NCBI GenBank assembly: GCA_003565095.1
Contig: PXDI01000184.1
Coordinates: 1-8,715 of the forward strand
DNA: 8,715 nt
Direction of reading: 5' to 3'
Source of the DNA: PVC group bacterium
GTDB lineage: Bacteria > Verrucomicrobiota > Kiritimatiellia > UBA8416 > PXDI01
Of this stretch, positions 1-5,031 are shown piece after piece (positions within the stretch are counted from its first letter, which is position 1; the number at the start of each line of letters is the position of its first letter). The position numbers and the translations under genes were made by a program. The notes below the pieces were generated by a model, which saw only the letters and a program-made list of their open reading frames with translations, was not told the DNA's origin and searched no databases.

Positions 1-65
1 AATCCGTCGCCGACCGTCGCACGAAGCTCCTCAATCTGACCGCTGATGAATCCCGCTGCATCCAT
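1..65 (-). CDS. Partial CDS: start of a GMP synthase-like ATP-pyrophosphatase domain protein
   Basis: Only the first 21 codons are in the window; the gene runs off the left edge. The start is ATG at 65-63, with a good ribosome binding site (AGGAG on the minus strand) about 8 bases upstream. The peptide reads FISGQIEELRATVGDG from residue 6. It resembles the segment just before the ATP-binding SGGVDS loop in the ATP-pyrophosphatase half of GMP synthase, where family members have a pattern like FIEEQIEEIRxQVGD. In that family this half activates XMP with ATP so that ammonia can be added. A start codon here means the glutamine amidotransferase half is absent from this polypeptide, as in two-subunit GMP synthases or in free-standing relatives often annotated ExsB-like. 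The SGGVDS loop itself lies outside the window, so the assignment is tentative. Confidence 0.5.
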   Translation of the reverse strand, partial: MDAAGFISGQIEELRATVGDG

Positions 66-86
66 GTTTCAATCTCCTGCTTTTTA

Positions 87-114
87 TTGATTAATTAAAA
101 GATCAGTGTATATT
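87..114 (+). promoter_or_regulatory. Candidate sigma-70 promoter for the membrane-protein cluster
   Basis: A -35-like TTGATT (87-92) and a -10-like TATATT (109-114) are separated by 16 bases. They lie about 30 bases upstream of the ribosome binding site of the 155-430 gene, in the AT-rich gap between two divergent genes. This is a pattern match by eye. In AT-rich sequence such matches arise by chance. Confidence 0.35.
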
Positions 115-141
115 CTTCTGCCGTAATTGAAATCTTTTTTT

Positions 142-146
142 AGGAG
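142..146 (+). promoter_or_regulatory. Ribosome binding site supporting a TTG start
   Basis: AGGAG lies 8 bases before the TTG at 155. It supports TTG as the real start, rather than the in-frame ATG at 182, which has no comparable site in front of it. Confidence 0.6.
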
Positions 147-154
147 ACAGGCTA

Positions 155-430
155 TTGACGTTTTCTGAGGTTTTCTCAGTAATGGAAGGCGCGAGTATAT
201 CTTTACCGGTAATGGAGATTACCGGACTGATTACGATCGTCTCATTATGCCTTGTTTTCAGATATAACCGGATTGGTCTGGTAACCGCTTACCTTTTCGC
301 CTACCGCTGGGGATGGCTCTTTGTAAGCAGCCAGTACCAGACAGCACGAATTCCATATATCTGGTTTGGCGGAGCCGTAGCGGCTTTAACCGTTTTCAGT
401 ATGATCAGGGATACATCATTAGGGGAATAA
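155..430 (+). CDS. Small three-helix membrane protein, function unknown
   Basis: I do not recognise this 91-residue protein. Three hydrophobic stretches are visible at about residues 20-36, 39-58 and 68-84, so it is probably an inner-membrane protein with short loops. The start is a TTG preceded at 8 bases by AGGAG. The in-frame ATG at codon 10 is an alternative that would shorten it to 82 residues without touching the helices. Its TAA stop (428-430) directly abuts the next gene, whose ribosome binding site lies inside this gene's last codons. The two are therefore probably translationally coupled and work together. No catalytic or binding motif is visible. It being a real gene is supported by the ribosome binding site, the membrane pattern and the tight junction, not by homology. 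Confidence 0.75.
   Translation: MTFSEVFSVMEGASISLPVMEITGLITIVSLCLVFRYNRIGLVTAYLFAYRWGWLFVSSQYQTARIPYIWFGGAVAALTVFSMIRDTSLGE
421..426 (+). promoter_or_regulatory. Ribosome binding site that decides between adjacent TTG and ATG starts
   Basis: AGGGGA, within the end of the upstream gene, lies 7 bases before the ATG at 434 but only 4 before the TTG at 431. Both the spacing and the codon favour ATG 434 as the start of the downstream gene. Confidence 0.55.
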
Positions 431-433
431 TTG

Positions 434-1384
434 ATGCAGAAGTGGATTCTTTTTTTAGCAAGATATCTTGTGTTTTTAATCGCCGGCACAGCCGTTATTC
501 ATTTCGGAGTTCCACAAATCAAAGAGCGGGAATGGCTTACGAACCGTGGGGTTGAAGCCTTTTCAAGAAAGATCATAGGGGCGGAGGCGCGCGCAAAAAC
601 TAAACAGCGCCTCAACCAAGGCCTTGATTCCGTCAGGCAGGAGATGCAGACCGCGCAGCAGGCAACCCGTCCGGTGCAGACCGCCACGCCGGTCACATCT
701 CCCGCAACAACCGTTGTCGGCCCGGCAGAGCAGCAACCCGCGCGCAGCAGGATTGTCAGCGCCAACCCCACCTGGGCCGTAGTCAACAGCAACCAGGCAC
801 CGCACTATGACCGCAGCGGCAGAAATCGCGGCAATCTGCCTTCAGGCACAATGCTTAGCGTACAGGATATCAAGAACAATCGCGGCGTAGAGCTGATAAT
901 CGGGCAGCGATTGGGGCTGTCTCCTACTTCACCGCTGATTCTGGTACGTAAAAGCGATGTAATGCTGCTCGGGGGGGACCCTGCCGCCATCAGTAACCAG
1001 GAAAAGCAGCTCAGAGCAAATCAGGCCCGCTTGCAGGCAGATATCAGTGAACGTGAAAATGAGTTTAGGAATGCCCTGCGGTCCGACAACCCACATGCCG
1101 ATGATTACAACAAGGCGCTTGCAGCATACCGCGCATATAGCAGTGAAGTGCGTGATCTTCAGCAAAAGCGCGACGCCGCCAGCGGCCCGTCCAGAATGGA
1201 TTATGCCGATAAGCTGCGCATGCTGTTGAGAGACGGCGCGGAGCTCAAAGACGCGCACGATGCCGCAAAAGCGCGGTACGAGCAGTGGAACGCGGCCAAT
1301 CCCCCGCGCGATGCAGGCCGGGACGAAACGCTTGAGTCCTACCGGCGTCAATTGGCGGAAATTGAAGCTGAACTGGACTCTTAA
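434..1384 (+). CDS. Membrane-anchored protein with possible SH3-like domain and coiled coils, function unknown
   Basis: A 316-residue protein that I cannot name. A hydrophobic segment at residues 4-23 is an uncleaved membrane anchor or signal anchor. A charged helix and a Gln/Thr/Pro-rich low-complexity linker follow (about 55-105). Residues 111-180 (from NPTWAVVN to SDVMLLGG) have the alternating hydrophobic pattern of a small beta domain; an SH3-like fold is my guess. Residues 186-250 and 297-316 are rich in Gln, Glu, Arg and Ala with heptad-like spacing, suggesting coiled coils. The likely topology is one N-terminal anchor with the rest in the periplasm. ATG 434 is chosen over TTG 431 because of ribosome binding site spacing. 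The gene directly follows the 91-residue membrane protein and lies 46 bases before the zinc-ribbon gene. A run of seven G's at 971-977 lies inside it. Confidence 0.8.
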   Translation: MQKWILFLARYLVFLIAGTAVIHFGVPQIKEREWLTNRGVEAFSRKIIGAEARAKTKQRLNQGLDSVRQEMQTAQQATRPVQTATPVTSPATTVVGPAEQQPARSRIVSANPTWAVVNSNQAPHYDRSGRNRGNLPSGTMLSVQDIKNNRGVELIIGQRLGLSPTSPLILVRKSDVMLLGGDPAAISNQEKQLRANQARLQADISERENEFRNALRSDNPHADDYNKALAAYRAYSSEVRDLQQKRDAASGPSRMDYADKLRMLLRDGAELKDAHDAAKARYEQWNAANPPRDAGRDETLESYRRQLAEIEAELDS

Positions 1385-1430
1385 ACAATTATAGTATATT
1401 TTACAGTTAGATAAATTAAGGATAATTCGT

Positions 1431-2195
1431 ATGGCGGATATACAGGTACAATGCGAAAGCTGCGGCAAAGCGGTGGTTGTTTCACAATACGCCGACCTAG
1501 GTAAGATTATTTGCCGTCAATGCGGGGAACCAATAAAGTCAGCAGCGGCACCGCCGCCTGCAAAACCGGCGAAAGCCGCACCAAAACCCGCAGTCGCAGC
1601 AGAACCGGCAGCCAAACCGGCGGCCAAACCGGCAGCCCACAAGCCCGTAAAACTGGGGCTGCGGCGCAAGCAAGAAGCGCCGCCGCCCGCAACCGAACCG
1701 GTCGCAGATGCCCCGGCACGCGACCCCAAGAAGAACCCCGGAGCACTGAACCGCGCCCCGGTCATTGCCGATGTCCGGGAACTGAATGCCAACCGGCCGC
1801 AGAAAAGATTCAGAATGACCGTTGAAATGTGGGCATTACTGCTGTTCATTGCCCTTGGTTCACTAATGGGCTTTTTACGCTTTGGCTCCATACTGCCATA
1901 CGAATATCTCTCGATGATGATTGAGTTCTCCGGCATCGTGCTGCTGGTAATGCATCTTATTGTAGCCGTCTCGGCATTCAAAGATTCTGTGTTCGACGGC
2001 ACACTCTGCCTGCTCGTTCCGGGCTATTCATTGTATTACGCACTTTTCTGCACCGAGGATATGTTTGTACGCGCAGTGTTTGCATCAATTCTGGTAGGCT
2101 TCGGCTACGACGGTTCGTTATGGATGGCGGATCAGGCACAAGCTGTATTTGTTGATGTGAAAGCCTGGATTGATTCAGGTGGCGGAAGCTGGTAA
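1431..2195 (+). CDS. Zinc-ribbon multi-pass membrane protein, function unknown
   Basis: The N-terminus carries two CxxC pairs (C8/C11 and C28/C31, each followed by Gly), a typical zinc ribbon. Residues 36-125 form an Ala/Pro/Lys-rich disordered linker with AAKP repeats. Four hydrophobic stretches follow at about 132-151, 164-182, 190-207 and 211-226, with a distinctive LCLLVPGYSLYYALF segment at 192-206. The predicted arrangement is a cytoplasmic zinc finger tethered by a flexible linker to a membrane domain. Related layouts occur in uncharacterised membrane proteins of PVC bacteria, as far as I recall. ATG 1431 has AAGGA 8 bases upstream. The gene lies 46 bases after the coiled-coil gene on the same strand, so the three probably share a transcript. 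Its last 21 bases overlap the 3' end of coaB on the opposite strand. No enzymatic motif is visible. Confidence 0.85.
   Translation: MADIQVQCESCGKAVVVSQYADLGKIICRQCGEPIKSAAAPPPAKPAKAAPKPAVAAEPAAKPAAKPAAHKPVKLGLRRKQEAPPPATEPVADAPARDPKKNPGALNRAPVIADVRELNANRPQKRFRMTVEMWALLLFIALGSLMGFLRFGSILPYEYLSMMIEFSGIVLLVMHLIVAVSAFKDSVFDGTLCLLVPGYSLYYALFCTEDMFVRAVFASILVGFGYDGSLWMADQAQAVFVDVKAWIDSGGGSW
1596..1640 (+). repeat. 12-base tandem repeat encoding AAKP units
   Basis: Three consecutive 12-base units (gcagcagaaccg, gcagccaaaccg, gcggccaaaccg) and a partial fourth encode AAEP-AAKP-AAKP-AAHK in the linker of the zinc-ribbon membrane protein. Because the unit is a multiple of three, changes in copy number would lengthen or shorten the linker without shifting the frame. 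Confidence 0.7.
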
Positions 2196-2819
2196 ATTTT
2201 CTTCCAGCCAGTCAATTATATATTCAGCCACATCAGTCTTCGGCATACACGGCAGTTCCCGACTGGAACCGTCCGGCCATACCAGAACCACTCGGTTGGT
2301 ATCAACCTCAAACCCGGCATCCGGTGCAGTCACATCATTGGCAACAATCATGTCCAGCCTTTTGGCGGACAACTTGCGCTGCGCCTCGCTTAGCAGATTC
2401 TCCGTCTCCGCAGCGAAGCCGACCACCAACCGGCTTCCTTTTATCCCTGCAAGCTGCGCCAGAATATCCGGGACCGGCTCCAGTGGCAGAGTCAAGCTTG
2501 TGCTGCTTTTCTTCTGTTTCTGCACGTGCACAACCGCCGGACGCCAGTCAGCTACCGCCGCAGCCATAACCAGCGCGTCAACTTTGTTGAAACCCGCCAT
2601 CACTGCCCGCTGCATTTGATCGGCGGTCTCAACCATAATCAACTCGACCCCCCCGGGTGCCTTGATCGCCACCGGGCCGCTAACCAGCAGCACATCGTGA
2701 CCGCGCAACTGCGCCGCAGCAGCAACGGCATACCCCATCTTTCCGCTGGAGCGGTTACTGACAAACCGAACCGGATCCACCGGCTCTCTGGTCGGTCCTG
2801 CTGTCACCATCAGCTTCAT
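2175..2819 (-). CDS. coaB: Phosphopantothenate--cysteine ligase, free-standing CoaB
   Basis: CoaB joins 4'-phosphopantothenate to cysteine using a nucleotide triphosphate, the second step of coenzyme A synthesis from pantothenate, in the cytoplasm. The 214 residues match the CoaB half of bacterial CoaBC: TAGPTREPVDPVRFVSNRSSGKMG at the N-terminus, AAAVADWRPA (86-95), KQKK (101-104), VVGFAAET (132-139) and ANDV (160-163). N22 in SNRSSG and K101 in KQKK correspond to the catalytic Asn210 and Lys289 of E. coli CoaBC. The usual N-terminal CoaC flavoprotein decarboxylase half is absent. The sequence begins directly at the CoaB domain, and upstream is a non-coding gap followed by the Crp gene, so decarboxylation must be encoded elsewhere. 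ATG 2819 is preceded by a modest AAAGG site about 10 bases away. The last 21 bases overlap the convergent zinc-ribbon gene. Confidence 0.95.
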   Translation of the reverse strand: MKLMVTAGPTREPVDPVRFVSNRSSGKMGYAVAAAAQLRGHDVLLVSGPVAIKAPGGVELIMVETADQMQRAVMAGFNKVDALVMAAAVADWRPAVVHVQKQKKSSTSLTLPLEPVPDILAQLAGIKGSRLVVGFAAETENLLSEAQRKLSAKRLDMIVANDVTAPDAGFEVDTNRVVLVWPDGSSRELPCMPKTDVAEYIIDWLEENLPASAT

Positions 2820-2894
2820 TCCGCTAAAACCTTTCTAACCTGATCTATTCATCAACTTTATGAAATAATACATGAGTTGTTTGCTTATATATCT

Positions 2895-2956
2895 TTACCA
2901 CGGATTGCACCGATATCACGGATTTTTTATCACTCTTATCATTTATCCGTGGTTAA
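2895..2956. repeat. Intergenic CACGGAT repeat bounded by inverted ACCACGGAT arms
   Basis: ACCACGGAT (2897-2905) is mirrored exactly by ATCCGTGGT (2945-2953). Inside, the heptamer recurs with a 9-base period: CACGGAT (2899), CACCGAT (2908), CACGGAT (2917). The element sits between the 3' end of the Crp gene and the 5' end of coaB. Similar ACCACGGAT...ATCCGTGGT units occur, as I recall, as dispersed intergenic repeats in PVC and environmental genomes. It could fold as RNA into a 9-base-pair stem with a large loop. On the plus strand the right arm is followed by T-rich sequence, but no plus-strand gene leads into it, so I do not call it a terminator. Confidence 0.65.
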
Positions 2957-2981
2957 AATCTTTTCTCGTGAATCATTCAGG

Positions 2982-3671
2982 TTAAGCATTTTGCTCCTGC
3001 TCCTCCAGCAGCACCGCATGCCGCTTCCAGAAACGCTCGTCAACCTGCACCTCTCCGGCAGTCCATTTTATAAGCCCCTCACTTTTCAGCCTGCCAAGCA
3101 TTCGGCTGAAAGTCTCGGGGGTGGCACTGATTGCCGCCGCGACCGACTGTTTGGATATTTCCATGTGAACTTTTGGACGGCAACCGTATTGCTCGTTCAA
3201 AAAGATACAAAACCTTTCCTCAACATCATAGGCCATCAAATATCTTACCCGATCGGTCAGATAGCGCTGCTTATTCATCAGCATCTTTATCCATTCGTCA
3301 CGAAAACCGCGCTCATCAAGCAGATGCAGCAGATCACAGCGGGCAATTGCACATACCTCTGATTTACATAGAACCTCAGCAGTTACCGGATACACCGGCG
3401 ATTCAAATAATACCACCTCAGCGAACACTTCACCCGGACGCACAGTCCTGATGACAACAATCCGTCCGTCAGGTGTACTCTTCTGCAATTGGATGCGGCC
3501 GGATATGAGAATAAAGAAACAGTCTCCGCCGGTGCCTTCACGAAAGAGCGTCTCACGCCGGGCTAACTGCCGGCGGATACTAAATTCAGCCAAACGCCGG
3601 CAGACATCATCATTCAACCCCCTGAACAGCGGAGCTTCTCGTAACAGATTGAGTAACAGTTTCTGTGACAT
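2982..3671 (-). CDS. Crp/Fnr-family transcriptional regulator
   Basis: A 229-residue regulator of the usual Crp/Fnr length. Residues about 15-120 form the cyclic-nucleotide-binding-type beta barrel, including LFREGTGGDCFFILISGRIQL and the PGEVFAEVVLFE loop. Residues about 127-160 are the dimerisation helix. Residues 172-201 (ISKQSVAAAISATPETFSRMLGRLKSEGLI) are the winged helix-turn-helix that binds DNA. Where E. coli CRP has the Arg-Ser pair that contacts cAMP phosphate, this protein has a YPVTAE segment, so cAMP is probably not the ligand. The four-cysteine iron-sulphur arrangement of FNR is also absent. The signal is unknown. ATG 3671 has AGGTG about 8 bases upstream. The gene starts 12 bases after the LOG-family gene ends, so they probably share a transcript. 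Confidence 0.94.
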   Translation of the reverse strand: MSQKLLLNLLREAPLFRGLNDDVCRRLAEFSIRRQLARRETLFREGTGGDCFFILISGRIQLQKSTPDGRIVVIRTVRPGEVFAEVVLFESPVYPVTAEVLCKSEVCAIARCDLLHLLDERGFRDEWIKMLMNKQRYLTDRVRYLMAYDVEERFCIFLNEQYGCRPKVHMEISKQSVAAAISATPETFSRMLGRLKSEGLIKWTAGEVQVDERFWKRHAVLLEEQEQNA

Positions 3672-3683
3672 GCAAGCACCTGC

Positions 3684-4547
3684 TTACGTTCCCGAACCAT
3701 GGTGAATGGCAAAATAGTCGTTGATAATACTCCAGGCCTCTTCGGCCGTCTCTGCGTATTTGAAAAGATCAAGATCCGCAGGACATATCACGCCCTCGTC
3801 AACCAATGCCTGAAAATTCACCACCTTTTCCCAGAAAGCCCGTCCATACAGCACGACCGGCATGCGTTTAATCTTACGGGTCTGGATCAGAGTCAAGGTC
3901 TCAAATAATTCGTCCAAAGTACCAAAGCCGCCCGGAAATACCACCATTGCCCGCGCTCGTAATAGAAAATGCATTTTACGCACAGCAAAATAATGAAAGT
4001 TAAAACACAGCTCAGGGGTGATATAAGCATTAGGTTTCTGCTCAAAAGGCAGGGTTATATTCAATCCCACACTCTCCGCCCCGGCTTCATGCGCCCCGCG
4101 ATTGGCGGCCTCCATAATACCCGGCCCCCCGCCGGTCACAATTACGCACTTTCCGCCTTTCCCGGTACAACTCTTTTCTGATGCAATCCGCGCAAACTCC
4201 CGCGCAGCTTCATAATATTCCGATGTTTCAAGACGTTTACGCGCCATACGCAGATTATCAGCAGCCGCAGCACTATCAGGGTTCGCCGCAGCATAACTCT
4301 CCGCCTCGGCAAGCTCCGCCTCGGCAACATCACGCGGCAAAGTCCGCGCACTGCCAAATGCAATAATGGTTGAATCTATCCCGTGCTCACTCTGCAGCAA
4401 CTCTGGTTTCAGCAACTCCAACTGCAACCTTACCGCCCGCAGTTCGTTGCGGTTCAACAGTGCGGTATCCTCATATGCCTTAATATATGAGGGTGAATTC
4501 ATCTGGGCCGCACTGTCATCAGAAAGCAAATCGCTGTTATTTGTCAT
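3684..4547 (-). CDS. LOG-family (TIGR00730) nucleotide phosphoribohydrolase-like protein
   Basis: The Rossmann-type fold carries both hallmark motifs of the LOG family: GGGPGIMEAANRG at 139-151 and PGGFGTLDELFE (PGGxGTxxE) at 205-216. FGSAR at 64-68 marks the first strand, and R190/K191 lie in the conserved segment between the motifs. Characterised relatives cleave cytokinin riboside 5'-monophosphates or other nucleoside monophosphates to base and ribose 5-phosphate. The true bacterial substrate is often not a plant hormone, so I leave it open. At 287 residues it is longer than the roughly 190-residue plant-type enzymes, because of an N-terminal extension (1-58) and an Ala-rich helical insert (about 71-125) seen in long LOG proteins. 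ATG 4547 is preceded at about 8 bases by GGAG. It lies 19 bases after xseB and 12 before the Crp gene, which suggests an operon. Confidence 0.95.
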   Translation of the reverse strand: MTNNSDLLSDDSAAQMNSPSYIKAYEDTALLNRNELRAVRLQLELLKPELLQSEHGIDSTIIAFGSARTLPRDVAEAELAEAESYAAANPDSAAAADNLRMARKRLETSEYYEAAREFARIASEKSCTGKGGKCVIVTGGGPGIMEAANRGAHEAGAESVGLNITLPFEQKPNAYITPELCFNFHYFAVRKMHFLLRARAMVVFPGGFGTLDELFETLTLIQTRKIKRMPVVLYGRAFWEKVVNFQALVDEGVICPADLDLFKYAETAEEAWSIINDYFAIHHGSGT

Positions 4548-4566
4548 TTTTCATCTCCGCATTATT

Positions 4567-4851
4567 TCAAAAAAGTTCATCCCCGCGTACCGTACCTGTG
4601 GTGCTTTCTGCGTCCTCATCCACAAAGGGTTCAACAGACAGCTCATCCCCTTTTTTAACCAGCACTTCGATGCGATGCTCAACATCATTCAATTTGGCAT
4701 TACACCAGTGTATCAGCTTCTGCCCCTCCTCAAAACGCTCTATCATCGTCTCAATCCCCAGCTTACCGCCTTCCATCTCGCCGACTATCGCTTCCAGCCG
4801 CTCAAGCGCCTTGTCAAAGCCCGGTTCCTGCTCTTTTGCCTTGGCAGTCAT
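4567..4851 (-). CDS. xseB: Exodeoxyribonuclease VII small subunit
   Basis: XseB binds the catalytic XseA subunit to form exonuclease VII, which degrades single-stranded DNA to acid-soluble oligonucleotides in repair and recombination. The 94-residue protein has the family core at residues 11-66: FDKALERLEAIVGEMEGGKL, then FEEGQKLIHWCNAKLNDVEHRIEVL, two helices that pack as a hairpin. The acidic tail (about 67-94) is poorly conserved in the family. The start is ATG 4851 with AAGGGG about 8 bases upstream. xseA is not adjacent, although in many genomes it lies just upstream. Here the neighbour on that side is a divergent gene, so xseB appears to head its own transcript with the LOG and Crp genes. 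Confidence 0.94.
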   Translation of the reverse strand: MTAKAKEQEPGFDKALERLEAIVGEMEGGKLGIETMIERFEEGQKLIHWCNAKLNDVEHRIEVLVKKGDELSVEPFVDEDAESTTGTVRGDELF

Positions 4852-4973
4852 AATCGCACCCCTTCTCTTATCAGTCTAATGTTCACAATTAACACCGTTG
4901 AATCCATAGCACAGTTGCCCGACATACTCCAGCGCTTTCACAACTTCCTTGAAAAACACGGCCAATACCTCTA

Positions 4974-5002
4974 TTAACAATAGCAACGCTTAGGAATAAT
5001 AT
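4974..5002 (+). promoter_or_regulatory. Candidate sigma-70 promoter for the DJ-1/PfpI-like gene
   Basis: TTAACA (4974-4979) and TAATAT (4997-5002) are separated by exactly 17 bases. They end 29 bases before the ATG at 5032, leaving room for a short leader with the AAAGG ribosome binding site (5021-5025). The hexamers are close to consensus. The spacing and position make this the best promoter match I found in the window. It lies in the 180-base gap shared with divergent xseB, for which I found no convincing promoter. Confidence 0.45.
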
Positions 5003-5031
5003 TGTCATATAACTGACACGAAAGGTTTTGA

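Noticed and set aside
131..141. T-run (ATCTTTTTTTA) as a terminator
   Set aside because: No stem precedes it on the plus strand, and it lies in the leader of the 155 gene between divergent genes, where no transcript needs to end.
929..1468. 179-codon open frame on the minus strand
   Set aside because: It lies wholly antisense to the coiled-coil gene and spans its stop and the next start. No ribosome binding site or recognisable motif; the plus-strand gene explains the region better.
1517..2002. 161-codon open frame on the minus strand
   Set aside because: It mirrors the Ala/Pro-rich linker of the zinc-ribbon gene. GC-rich repeats keep the opposite frame open by chance.
2170..2619. 149-codon open frame on the plus strand
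   Set aside because: Antisense to coaB, whose conserved motifs fix the coding strand. The Ser/Thr/Ala-rich product has no recognisable pattern.
2648..2654. Seven-C run in coaB as a possible phase-variation tract
   Set aside because: It encodes Pro-Gly-Gly in a normal CoaB position and the frame is intact. An essential gene is an unlikely target for switching.
2877..3362. 161-codon open frame on the plus strand
   Set aside because: It starts inside the CACGGAT repeat region and runs antisense to the Crp gene, whose domains are clear.
4366..4977. 203-codon open frame on the plus strand crossing the LOG start and all of xseB
   Set aside because: It is antisense to two well-supported genes and has no ribosome binding site. 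Only its last 30 codons lie in non-coding sequence.
4876..4992. Short open frame on the minus strand between xseB and the DJ-1-like gene, ending ...YGFNGVNCEH
   Set aside because: About 36 codons with only TTG or GTG starts, and a possible GAGG site only before a GTG. It could be a small gene or a remnant, but the support is too weak and it would cover the xseB promoter region.
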